From a gamma proteobacterium HdN1 (GTDB taxonomy: Bacteria; Pseudomonadota; Gammaproteobacteria; Pseudomonadales; Ketobacteraceae), in assembly GCA_000198515.1 (NCBI GenBank), contig FP929140.1, positions 346,527 to 410,526 of the forward strand: a DNA stretch of 64,000 nucleotides, read 5' to 3'. The notes beneath the pieces are model-generated. The model did not search any database. It saw only the letters and a program-made list of their open reading frames with translations, and was not told the DNA's origin. Shown one piece after another: positions 1 to 7,914 of this stretch. The translations under genes and the position numbers were made by a program. Position 1 is the stretch's first letter; every line of letters starts with the position of its first letter.

Positions 1-2483
1 TGCAGGTCGTTCCTCCTTGCGCTTCCACTCTTCCGGAAAAATCACAGAATCTGCAGTTGAGCAATTCCTACGGCGGGTTCAGCGAGGATGGCCGCGAGTA
101 CGTAATTCATATAACGACAGAGGTGAGTCGATCAAGATTGCCACCCATGCCGTGGATCAACGTACTTGCGAACCCGATCTTCGGTGCATTGGTAAGTGAA
201 ACCGGCGCTGGATGTAGCTGGTCGGGCAACAGTCATCAGCGGCGCCTGACGCCGTGGGCGAACGATCCGGTTCGTGATCGTCATGAGGAAGCGCTCTATT
301 TGCACGATGAAAATACAGGCACGACTTGGTCACCTCTGCCTGGGCCTTTGCCGGTAGAAGGTGAAACGGAAACACGACATGGCTTTGGCTACACCACATT
401 TTCGCGATTCTGCGCGGATCTTCATCAGCAGGTACAAGTATTTGTGCATCTCGAAAAGCCGGTAAAAATCTGGCGCATCACGCTGCGGAATTCATTGAAC
501 AGGGAGCGCAATTTGAGGCTGACGTCGCTTCAGCGATTGGTGCTTGGGTTTCTTCCGCAGCATGCCTCTGGTGGGCTTCTAGTTTGGCAGGCTACGTCAG
601 GGCGCACGTTATTTGCTAGAAATCCGCTCGGTGGAGCTTTCAAACAGCGTGTTGCATTTGCAAGTGTGGTTGGGGATGGGGTGTGGAGGGGGAGCGGCAA
701 TCGACGGATGTTGCTGGGGGACGAGGGTGATTTATCCAAGCCGGTTGGTATGCTCGCGCCTTGGGAAGGCGATCCAGCCATTGGGGATGCGGCCTTTCTG
801 CAGCAACTATCACTAACGCTACCCGCGAACGGCGAACTCTCGTTGAGCGTTCTGTTGGGAGATGCGGCAGATGAAGCCGAAGCCGCGCAATTCGTATTGA
901 GCTTGAAAACCGATACGGAAATTTTTGCCGCCTTGACAGAGGTGAAAGCCTTTTGGCGGAAACAGGTCGGGGTAATTCAGGTAAAAACGCCGTCGCAAGA
1001 AATCAACTTTATGCTGAACGGTTGGCTGTTGTATCAAACGCTGGTTTGCCGTCTTTGGGGGCGCACTGCATTTTATCAGAGTTCTGGCGCGTATGGCTTT
1101 CGCGATCAATTGCAGGATTGCGGTGCTTTTGCGATTACTCATCCTGAAATTACTCGCAAGCAAATTCTGCTGCACGCATCCCGCCAATTTATTGAGGGAG
1201 ACGTTCAGCACTGGTGGCACGAACCGCCTTTGGGGAGCGGTTTGCGCACCCGATTTTCAGATGATCTCAACTGGCTCCCCTTTATTACTGCGCACTATCT
1301 GGATGTGACAGGAGATGTTTCTGTTCTCGATGAAATTGTGCCGTTTCTCACGGGCCGCTTGCTGCAAGAAGGCGAAGATGAAGCGTTTGAAACGCCGCAA
1401 ATGAGTGGTGAGCCCGGAACTCTGTATGAGCATTGCTGCCGAGCCTTGGATCGCTCGCTCACTCGGGGGGCTCACGGCCTGCCGCTAATGGGCACAGGGG
1501 ATTGGAACGATGGCATGAACCGCGTTGGCCGCGAAGGACGCGGTGAGAGCGTATGGATGGGATTTTTTCTGTACACCATTCTTGGGGATTTCATCCCGTT
1601 GGCGGAAAAGCTAGAAGACGCGGGGAGGGCAGAACAATATCGCGACTATCGCCGCCATTTGCTGGAAGTTCTCAATAGGGCTGGTTGGGATGGTGAGTGG
1701 TATCGGCGCGCCTATTACGATAACGGCGACGTTCTGGGTTCTTCCGAAAATGACGAATGCAGGATTGACGCCTTGGCGCAGGCGTGGGCGGTACTTTCTG
1801 GTGTTGCGTCGCCCGAGAGAGCGCACAAGGCGATGGCCGCAACGGAAAAATATCTGATTGATCGGGAAGGTGGGCTGATACGTTTGCTGACACCTGCATT
1901 TGCGAATACCAAGAATGACCCTGGGTACATCAAGGGCTACGTGGCGGGAGTTCGTGAGAATGGCGGGCAGTACACGCATGCGGCGGCGTGGGTGGTAAAG
2001 GCTATGGCGAAACTGCAACGTGAAGACTGCGTGGCGGAGCTCTATGAAATGCTCCTGCCGGCACGCCATACCCGCACGCCGGAAGGTGTGGCTCGATTCA
2101 AAGTGGAGCCGTATGTGGCTGTTGCTGATGTTTACGGAGAAGCCCCGCATGTTGGCCGCGGCGGTTGGACGTGGTATACGGGAACTTCCGGTTGGCTGTA
2201 TCGTGTGGGAATCGAAAATGTAGCAGGGTTCTCGCTGATCGGAGGCGATACGGTTGGCATCAAGCCCTGTATTCCAGCGGAATGGCCGGGTTTTTCCTTG
2301 CGATACCAACTTCCAAAAGGGGGGTGCCTCCAAGTGGAAGTAGAACGCCAAGCCGGGAGTCTAGGAAGCGCTGTACTTAGTGCGTTATTGGATGGTGTAG
2401 AAGTCATTCTGAAGGATGGGGTGGCGTTGGCGTGCTTGGATGGAATGAAGGACGGGAGCATTCTGCAAGTGGTCGTCGGCTAA
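1..2483 (+). CDS. Cyclic beta-glucan synthase NdvB-like protein, C-terminal GH94 part (5' end outside window)
   Basis: The frame is open to the left window edge, so this is the end of a larger protein and the TTG at 57 is only the first possible start inside the window. The residues read like the GH94 module of NdvB-type cyclic beta-1,2-glucan synthases or cellobiose phosphorylases: a beta-sandwich entry around SYGGFSEDGREYVI, TPWANDPV, YGFRDQLQDC, the acid-bearing GTGDWNDGMNRVG, then YIKGYVAGVRENGGQYTHAAAW and KVEPYVAVADVYG. GH94 enzymes phosphorolyse or trim beta-linked glucans; in NdvB the domain sets glucan chain length. If upstream sequence carries a GT84 glycosyltransferase region, the NdvB assignment holds; otherwise it is a stand-alone glycan phosphorylase. 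The gene is convergent with the ABC transporter gene, with 22 bp between the ends. Confidence 0.85.
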   Translation, partial: QVVPPCASTLPEKSQNLQLSNSYGGFSEDGREYVIHITTEVSRSRLPPMPWINVLANPIFGALVSETGAGCSWSGNSHQRRLTPWANDPVRDRHEEALYLHDENTGTTWSPLPGPLPVEGETETRHGFGYTTFSRFCADLHQQVQVFVHLEKPVKIWRITLRNSLNRERNLRLTSLQRLVLGFLPQHASGGLLVWQATSGRTLFARNPLGGAFKQRVAFASVVGDGVWRGSGNRRMLLGDEGDLSKPVGMLAPWEGDPAIGDAAFLQQLSLTLPANGELSLSVLLGDAADEAEAAQFVLSLKTDTEIFAALTEVKAFWRKQVGVIQVKTPSQEINFMLNGWLLYQTLVCRLWGRTAFYQSSGAYGFRDQLQDCGAFAITHPEITRKQILLHASRQFIEGDVQHWWHEPPLGSGLRTRFSDDLNWLPFITAHYLDVTGDVSVLDEIVPFLTGRLLQEGEDEAFETPQMSGEPGTLYEHCCRALDRSLTRGAHGLPLMGTGDWNDGMNRVGREGRGESVWMGFFLYTILGDFIPLAEKLEDAGRAEQYRDYRRHLLEVLNRAGWDGEWYRRAYYDNGDVLGSSENDECRIDALAQAWAVLSGVASPERAHKAMAATEKYLIDREGGLIRLLTPAFANTKNDPGYIKGYVAGVRENGGQYTHAAAWVVKAMAKLQREDCVAELYEMLLPARHTRTPEGVARFKVEPYVAVADVYGEAPHVGRGGWTWYTGTSGWLYRVGIENVAGFSLIGGDTVGIKPCIPAEWPGFSLRYQLPKGGCLQVEVERQAGSLGSAVLSALLDGVEVILKDGVALACLDGMKDGSILQVVVG

Positions 2484-2505
2484 GGGGGCGCGTGCTTGAC
2501 CCGCG

Positions 2506-4206
2506 CTAAGCGTCGTCTTGAGGCTGAATTTTCCAGCTTCCGTCATTGCACAACTCGATGATTTGCTCATAGCATTCAGGATATTCATAACGTCCAAGGT
2601 GAATGTAGGTAATTCCTGACCGGTATAGAATCGGCATCAGTTCATCTATGCAGCTGTGAGAGAGCACCGAGTGTAGCCGAAACAGAAAGGCAAATCTGGG
2701 TCTGGCCAGTAACAGCCGTCCGATATCCAGCAATTTTTGTTCGCCGATAGAGAGCGATGCATTCCAGTCAGTTTGTGGGCTATCCAGCCCGCCTACGCTT
2801 TCCACCACCTGCGCGATGCCCAATTGTGCGAGCACCTGCGCGATTTCACCATCACTGCGGCCGTGGCGGGTGGCATCCAGTGCGTCGCGCAGCGTACCGG
2901 GCGGGATCCAGGGCTTCTCTGGAAGGAAAAATACCTGGCTTTGCGTGGGGAGCCAAAGTTTTCCTTCGCTCTGCTTTTCTGTTCCGGCGGTTGCATTAAA
3001 TAATCGTAACAGCAGAACTTTGTGAGTTGAATGTATCAGTGTCCGCTGTCCTGCCCGTATTTCTATATTGAAATCTCTCAACAGAGGCGATTTTTCGTCA
3101 TCGTCATCCCCGATCGGGAACAAAGACACATTTTCATAACGAATACAGTCAGCTGCGCTTAGCACTTCCAAGGCGTTTGCCTGCTGTTTCTGCGCTTCAT
3201 CGGACACTTGATTCAGGGCGTGCAAGCGGGTGACTACCGCTGCAAAACTGGAAATGGAAGGGAACTGCGATACGATCAACGAAAAAGCATTGACCAGTAC
3301 CGTAAATGCCAGCGCAGACTGAGCAATTACGCCAAAGTCTGCCTGATCTTCCATAAACAGCGGCGCCACCACCAGTGCGGGAATAATCTGTATCATATAG
3401 CTATAGCTGCCGGTAAAAAATGCCAGCCGCAGATTGACCGCAATCATGCGCTTGGTGTTCGCGACCAGAGCATCTAGGCGTTCTAGCAGGCGTTTGTGGA
3501 GAATGGTTTCGCGCTGGAGAAGCGCAATACGCTCGGCATGGGTGCGCACATTGAGCAATTCGCTGCGGAAATCCGCCTCACGATCCACCTGTCGGGAATT
3601 GAGCGCAATCAGCGGGTTTCCTAGCCATAACGCGATGAGTGAGCCGGTTGCGGCATACAGAAACGATACCAACAGCAAAAGCGGGCTGATGTCCAGCAAT
3701 ACGCCGGCGAAGGCGATGATTCCAAGCAGGCTATTGAGCATCATGAGTAAAAAGGACAGCGCAGTGCTCGTAAGCGCCCGAATATCTTCGGAAATCCGTT
3801 GATCTGGGCGCTGTTCGCTATGCTTGGCTTCGATAAAATAGAAAGTGCCTGCACTCATGTATTGATGCAGAGTACGTTCGGTCAGGGCTTTGCGCCACAA
3901 AAGGCCCAGCCGCTCTTCGAAGAAACGGGCGAAGGACGCGGCCACCGTAGACGCCACAAACAGGCCGGTCATTAAAAGCGCTTGGTGGAGAAACTCGCTA
4001 ACGTGCTTTTGCTCAATCGCCGTCATAAAATCGCGACTGGCATAGCTGATCAATACATTAAAGCCATTGGTAGAAACGAGCAGAAGCACCAGAACGGTGA
4101 ACATCAGTCGCGCACGCACGCCTGCCGGAGAGCTCACGAAGCTCAACAGCATTTGCACCGCCCGGACAAGAATCGCCCGTTTGCCAAGCAGGGGTGCGGA
4201 GGGCAT
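2506..4206 (-). CDS. SbmA/BacA-YddA type ABC transporter, fused permease-ATPase with degenerate nucleotide-binding site
   Basis: 566 aa. Residues 1-340 form a six-helix ABC_membrane_2 (SbmA/BacA-like) domain with the family-typical GFNVLISYASRDFMTAIEQK near residues 48-67 and RISEDIR at 138-143. Residues 350-566 align with an ABC ATPase, but the motifs are broken. The P-loop place (391-398) reads IHSTHKVL without the glycine-rich GxGKS. The signature is LSIGEQ (485-490). The Walker B place ends FLFRL (507-511), with R-L where the acidic D-E should be. Intact homologues couple ATP hydrolysis to export or uptake of peptides or vitamin B12-like cargo; this protein probably binds or hydrolyses ATP poorly, or works by proton coupling as SbmA does. 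There is no clear Shine-Dalgarno at 4206, so M19 or M35 are alternative starts. It lies 86 bp downstream of the DUF445 gene on the same strand. Confidence 0.8.
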   Translation of the reverse strand: MPSAPLLGKRAILVRAVQMLLSFVSSPAGVRARLMFTVLVLLLVSTNGFNVLISYASRDFMTAIEQKHVSEFLHQALLMTGLFVASTVAASFARFFEERLGLLWRKALTERTLHQYMSAGTFYFIEAKHSEQRPDQRISEDIRALTSTALSFLLMMLNSLLGIIAFAGVLLDISPLLLLVSFLYAATGSLIALWLGNPLIALNSRQVDREADFRSELLNVRTHAERIALLQRETILHKRLLERLDALVANTKRMIAVNLRLAFFTGSYSYMIQIIPALVVAPLFMEDQADFGVIAQSALAFTVLVNAFSLIVSQFPSISSFAAVVTRLHALNQVSDEAQKQQANALEVLSAADCIRYENVSLFPIGDDDDEKSPLLRDFNIEIRAGQRTLIHSTHKVLLLRLFNATAGTEKQSEGKLWLPTQSQVFFLPEKPWIPPGTLRDALDATRHGRSDGEIAQVLAQLGIAQVVESVGGLDSPQTDWNASLSIGEQKLLDIGRLLLARPRFAFLFRLHSVLSHSCIDELMPILYRSGITYIHLGRYEYPECYEQIIELCNDGSWKIQPQDDA

Positions 4207-4292
4207 TGCGAGGCGGGTCCAAAGTGGCTGGTGTGTGGTTGCAGCGCCTTGAACTTTGCTCCAAGACGCCGCCTTTTTGGGGGTGTGCGCTA

Positions 4293-5534
4293 TTAGAGCA
4301 TCAAATGGACTTGCAGTTCACCCACCAAAAAGCCTAGTACGGCGCCGGCGATGATCAGCGTTTTTTCGTCTTCCTTAAATGCAGGCCGCAGCATGCCTTC
4401 GAATTCTTCCGGAGTGAGCAAATCCATGCGCGATACGATGGTATTGTTAATGTCCATCGCGTCTAGCGCAAACTTCTCAATGTGGCGGGAAGACTCCGGT
4501 ATAGATTCTAGCACTCGCTCGGCCACAAACTCGTGGATGTTGTCGTATTTTTCTTTACCAAGCGCATAGCGAACGACGGGGCGTGCGCGCCCGAACTGTT
4601 CATCCATGCTTTGGGTGATGCGGTCACGAATGAGGTTGGTAACGTTTTCTGCGCAGGGCCCACGCAAGATTTCTTCGATCATGTTGGCCGGCGTAAGTAG
4701 CTGTTTTGCAATTAATGCAGCGTAGTCGCGCGCGACTTCTTTTTGGCGTGCGATAAATTTCCCTTGGATTTTCATGCCCATAAAGTAGATCGGGTTGAGC
4801 GGTCTAAATAGTAGCTGGAGTGCAGCCCAGTCGGTGAGCAGTCCAACAATCCCGCCGAACATCGGGATTAGCATCGGCTCGTGCCAAATCAGCCAGCAGA
4901 GCAGCTGCACAAAGCCGAGCGCACAGCCGAACCAAAAACCGGCGCTGCGGAAAAATACAAACTCCTTGTGGCCAATTCGGCGGAAAATGTCGTTCAGAAG
5001 GACTTTATCGCGCACCAAGTTTTCGATCAGCAGGTGCTTGATATCAATATATTTTTGCGGCTCGCGTGAGATTTCGCTCCAGACTTCACCGGCGATATCG
5101 GGAATGGATTTTTGAACGTGGCGAATCACGCGCCGTTTGATGAGATCGGGCGTAGTCGTCCAGAACACGCCCATGAAACGATCGCCGATTTCATTGACCA
5201 GCTCATCGACTGCGCGATTCAGAGGGCCTTCGACCTCTTTGATCATGCGCTTGGGGTCGAGCCGGGCCATCAGCTCCTCCAGCTGAAAGATGCGCCCCAT
5301 CAGCAAATCGGTGGCGGTAGAGGCCATCTTGGGCGCTTTGCGAGGGACAACGCCTTGCCAGCCGAGATACGGAGGTTTGATCCCCATAAACTCAATGGGC
5401 CGGAACATCATTTCTAGCGCGAGTAGCTTGGTAATATAGCCCACAAACCCCGCAATAAGAGGCATCAGTAGGTAGTGCCAATTGGCCTGGATGTCGGCCG
5501 ACGCGCTTGTCCAAAAGCTTGTCCAAAATTCCAT
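4293..5534 (-). CDS. DUF445 family membrane protein
   Basis: 413 aa from the ATG at 5534, preceded by a modest CAGGTAG Shine-Dalgarno. The frame stays open to 6332, but that extension is proline/arginine-rich, runs through the divergent promoter and into the neighbouring coding region, and is not protein-like. An N-terminal hydrophobic helix (WHYLLMPLIAGFVGYITKLLALEMMF) begins a duplicated pattern also seen in the middle (PMFGGIVGLLTDWAALQLLFRPL); both share G-x-x-T-x-x-x-A-x-x-x-x-F-R-P, typical of DUF445. Long amphipathic helices lie between, and a last membrane segment ends the protein. The function of the family is unknown; members are inner-membrane proteins. It is co-directional with the degenerate ABC gene, so the two may be co-transcribed. 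Confidence 0.85.
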   Translation of the reverse strand: MEFWTSFWTSASADIQANWHYLLMPLIAGFVGYITKLLALEMMFRPIEFMGIKPPYLGWQGVVPRKAPKMASTATDLLMGRIFQLEELMARLDPKRMIKEVEGPLNRAVDELVNEIGDRFMGVFWTTTPDLIKRRVIRHVQKSIPDIAGEVWSEISREPQKYIDIKHLLIENLVRDKVLLNDIFRRIGHKEFVFFRSAGFWFGCALGFVQLLCWLIWHEPMLIPMFGGIVGLLTDWAALQLLFRPLNPIYFMGMKIQGKFIARQKEVARDYAALIAKQLLTPANMIEEILRGPCAENVTNLIRDRITQSMDEQFGRARPVVRYALGKEKYDNIHEFVAERVLESIPESSRHIEKFALDAMDINNTIVSRMDLLTPEEFEGMLRPAFKEDEKTLIIAGAVLGFLVGELQVHLML

Positions 5535-5774
5535 ATTCTGACTACCTGAATAGAACCTGACAGAAAGGCAGCAATAGTACCAGACTCGCCGTCCAAGTTT
5601 CGATATTTTGAATGTTGCAAAACTGTGATCTGTGAAGGGGGTTCTACTTGGCAGGCATCTTCCCAGCGGCATCCTCAACATGGACGACGCATCCTCCTGT
5701 AATTGCTGGTGAAATGAAAGAATCGGGCCATACTGGCAGAGCGGTCTGCAAAAACTTGTTTTGGAGGGGCGTTG

Positions 5775-7067
5775 GTGGGAAATCGCGAGGATGATCGTCA
5801 AGAGATGAGTGGAACAGACAAAAAATACGACGTGGTGGTCTGGGGTGCTACTGGCTTTTCGGGGCGCCCTGCAGCGCTGCATCTCAATCGGTTTTACGCC
5901 AGCCAAGGTAAGATTCGAATGGCGGTGGCGGCGCGTAGCAAGTCGCGTTTGCAGGCATTGCTCAAAGAGCTCGACAGCCCTGAGATCGACATGTTGGTAT
6001 GCCCAGGTGATGATGCCGAGGCGGCCGCTCAAGTGGCTCGCAGCGCGCGGGTAGTGTGCTCGGCGGTCGGGCCGGCGGCACGCTGGTCTACGCCCATGGT
6101 GGATGCCTGTATTGCACACGGTACGGATTATTGCGATTTGAGCGGTGAGTTGCACTGGCTGCGAAAAATGATTGATACGCGTGACGCGATTGCGCGCGCG
6201 CGGGGCGTGCTGATTCTCAATGCCACCGGCGTTGACTCCATTCCTACCGAGTACGGCGTACAACGCTTGCAGCAAGCGGCCAGAGAAGCCTTTGGCGAAT
6301 ATTGCGTGCGCGTAAAAGGTTGTTTTGCGCACGGTAAAATTGCGGTAGCAGGCGGTAGCTTTTTAAGCGGCAAGGGCGTGATGGAGGCCATCGCAGACGA
6401 CCCCGAGATGCGCGAAATCATCAGCAACCCGTATAGCATCAATCCTACGGGTGATCTGCACGGCTACCCGCCTTGCCCAGATCTTGAGCATGTGGTGTAC
6501 GACGAGGACTTCGCTCAATACATCAAGCCCTTCCCAGTCGGCCAGATTAACGCTCGCGTAGTGCGGCGCGCCCATTCGTTGGCGGGCTATCCCTATGGAC
6601 ACGAATTTACCTACATAGAATGCGCCCTCGCGGGCCATAGCGCTTGGGATCGTCTGAAAGCAATTCTGGAGACGCGCGCAGTTGGCTTGTTCGTGAATAC
6701 GAATCCCCGCACGCCGCTCGGCAAAATGCTAATGGCGCTTGGGCCGCGAGAAGGCAGTGGGCCCAGCGACGAGCAGATGCACCGGAATGGGCCGTTTGGG
6801 TTTGTTTACTGGGGGCGCACACAAAGTGGCAAGGTGATGCGCTCGTGGGCAACGAGCCCGCTCGATGTGCATCGCGCAACGGCCGCCATGATGGCCGAAA
6901 CGGCGGTATATCTGGCCAAACAGCGAGCCGATGTGCTGCAGCAAGGTGGATTCTGGACACCGGGAACTGCGATTGGCGATGCACTGCTCAAGCCGTTACA
7001 GCGGCATCGGGTGCTGGATACAGGGACTACACAAGGGCTGTGGCCGAATATTCGAATTTATTCCTAA
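5775..7067 (+). CDS. Saccharopine dehydrogenase-like NAD(P) oxidoreductase (putative trans-acting enoyl reductase)
   Basis: About 430 aa. The N-terminus carries a Rossmann motif VVVWGATGFSGRPAALHL, then RSKSRLQALLKEL and CSAVGPAARWSTPMVDACI, as in the saccharopine-dehydrogenase-like family that includes mycobacterial trans-acting enoyl reductases and eukaryotic SCCPDH. Such proteins reduce C=C or C=N bonds in lipid-like substrates; the true substrate here is unknown. The start is ambiguous: GGAGGGG at 5763 sits best before the GTG at 5775, while TTG at 5772 and ATG at 5805 are alternatives. It opens a block with ketosteroid isomerase, an MFE-2-like SDR and KshA, so a role in steroid or lipid modification is inferred from context. 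It is divergent from the DUF445 gene (about 240 bp shared promoter region) and convergent with the isomerase gene. Confidence 0.8.
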   Translation: MGNREDDRQEMSGTDKKYDVVVWGATGFSGRPAALHLNRFYASQGKIRMAVAARSKSRLQALLKELDSPEIDMLVCPGDDAEAAAQVARSARVVCSAVGPAARWSTPMVDACIAHGTDYCDLSGELHWLRKMIDTRDAIARARGVLILNATGVDSIPTEYGVQRLQQAAREAFGEYCVRVKGCFAHGKIAVAGGSFLSGKGVMEAIADDPEMREIISNPYSINPTGDLHGYPPCPDLEHVVYDEDFAQYIKPFPVGQINARVVRRAHSLAGYPYGHEFTYIECALAGHSAWDRLKAILETRAVGLFVNTNPRTPLGKMLMALGPREGSGPSDEQMHRNGPFGFVYWGRTQSGKVMRSWATSPLDVHRATAAMMAETAVYLAKQRADVLQQGGFWTPGTAIGDALLKPLQRHRVLDTGTTQGLWPNIRIYS

Positions 7068-7072
7068 CGGAT

Positions 7073-7101
7073 GGGTTGCGTTGTGTTGCGCTACGCAACC
7101 C
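7073..7101. terminator. Hairpin between convergent genes
   Basis: Perfect 8-bp inverted repeat GGGTTGCG/CGCAACCC with a 13-nt loop, lying 6 bp after the oxidoreductase stop and 17 bp before the end of the convergent isomerase gene. There is no long T-run on either strand, so it is a possible bidirectional terminator only by position and structure. Confidence 0.4.
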
Positions 7102-7117
7102 GCGTCATGGCGTTGGG

Positions 7118-7471
7118 TTACTTGCGGTTTTCTGGGCCCCAGTACGCCTTCATAGATAGAACCTTACCGTCTTCGTTGAATTCGAAGACATCAATAATAT
7201 CCATTACCGTTGGCCCAATCGTCGCCGTAAATGGGAAGGCCACCGCGTTGCCCGCGCATTTGGGGGTATCTTTCAGCGCAAGGGTTACCCCCACACCTTT
7301 GATGCGCCCGTAGAACGCAAGGATTGCGTCGATCCCCTCGTGGCGAGGTGAGCCAACTGGGTCTTCTACGGTTGCATTGCTTGCATAAATTTCCCGAATC
7401 AAATCTAGGTCAAGCGTGCTAACTGCTTGAATGTATTGGTTTACAACCTTGATTTTATGCGCAGTATCCAT
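7118..7471 (-). CDS. Delta5-3-ketosteroid isomerase (SnoaL-like fold)
   Basis: 117 aa, a normal size for the small ketosteroid isomerases. Catalytic residues of the Comamonas enzyme (Tyr14, Asp38, Tyr55, Asp99) have counterparts here: Tyr13 in VNQYIQAV, Asp37 in VEDPVGS, Tyr54 in AFYGR and Asp94 in IIDVF. The C-terminal MKAYWGPEN is also family-typical. The reaction is migration of the delta-5 double bond to delta-4 in 3-keto steroids in the cytoplasm. KshA and an SDR on the other side of the divergent promoter support a steroid catabolic role. The upstream region (7550-7570) carries a TGCA-rich near-palindrome that recurs before the acyl-CoA dehydrogenase gene at 42333, so co-regulation is likely. 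The assignment is firm at family level; steroid substrate is inferred from the intact tetrad and neighbours. Confidence 0.9.
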   Translation of the reverse strand: MDTAHKIKVVNQYIQAVSTLDLDLIREIYASNATVEDPVGSPRHEGIDAILAFYGRIKGVGVTLALKDTPKCAGNAVAFPFTATIGPTVMDIIDVFEFNEDGKVLSMKAYWGPENRK

Positions 7472-7549
7472 TTTGAGCCTCGTTTTTTTGTGGGAGCTTT
7501 TGGCTTTTCGCAGGAGCTTTTTGTTGCTGAACTTGATTCTTGCAATATA

Positions 7550-7570
7550 TTTGCATTATTGTTGCAAAAT
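7550..7570. promoter_or_regulatory. Putative operator shared with the acyl-CoA dehydrogenase promoter
   Basis: TTGCATTATTGTTGCAAAA has imperfect dyad symmetry (TTTGCA/TGCAAA arms). It matches 15 of 18 positions of TGCAATAGTGTTGCATAA at 42400-42417. Distance to the start codon is similar in both places (79 and 63 nt). It probably binds a repressor such as a TetR-type steroid regulator; no regulator gene for it is seen in the window. Confidence 0.5.
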
Positions 7571-7635
7571 AGCAATGCACACTCAAAAGAGGTGCGGTCG
7601 GTCACAAAAAAAACTACAAAAATGCCATCCACAAG

Positions 7636-7654
7636 AAGTATACGCCGTATACTT
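7636..7654. promoter_or_regulatory. Perfect 19-bp palindrome, putative operator
   Basis: AAGTATACGCCGTATACTT has 9-bp perfect arms around a single C. It lies in the 443-bp space between the isomerase and SDR genes, 260 bp before the SDR start. Perfect symmetry of this length in a divergent promoter region points to a dimeric repressor site. It does not resemble the TGCA-type site at 7550, so a second regulator is likely. Confidence 0.55.
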
Positions 7655-7771
7655 TTGGAATAGGGGGGTGTATAGTGGGTTTTCGCATGGTGAAACCGAT
7701 GTGCAAATCTGATCGCCAAGGCAGTTTTTATTGAGGGTGTCCTCATTAAAAGGCAGAACTTATCAAGAAGC

Positions 7772-7802
7772 GTTTTTGAGAGGTGTTTTTGAGAGGTGTT
7801 TT
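7772..7802. repeat. 13-bp tandem direct repeat (x2.4)
   Basis: GTTTTTGAGAGGT occurs twice in direct succession and then a partial GTTTT. It lies in the SDR leader, about 110 bp before the ATG. It is one of many short tandem duplications in this window. Confidence 0.85.
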
Positions 7803-7914
7803 GCTGCAGAAAAGCGCTTTTTTGATAAAAAACGTTTTGTTGTGCGGGAAATCGAATCGCCTCGCAGCAAATACAAAAGCAAGCTGACAAAAAGAAAGCA
7901 AATCGGGAGATACC

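Noticed and set aside
1611-2351. 246-codon minus-strand frame
   Set aside because: Antisense shadow of the GH94 region; composition is not protein-like.
5535-6332. N-terminal extension of the DUF445 frame (open to 6332)
   Set aside because: Arg/Pro/His-rich, runs through the divergent promoter and into the antisense of the oxidoreductase gene; the DUF445 pattern starts at 5534.
7441-7890. 149-codon minus-strand frame across the isomerase start and the divergent promoter region
   Set aside because: Cys/Lys/Ser-rich with no family features, covers the operators and overlaps the well-supported isomerase gene.
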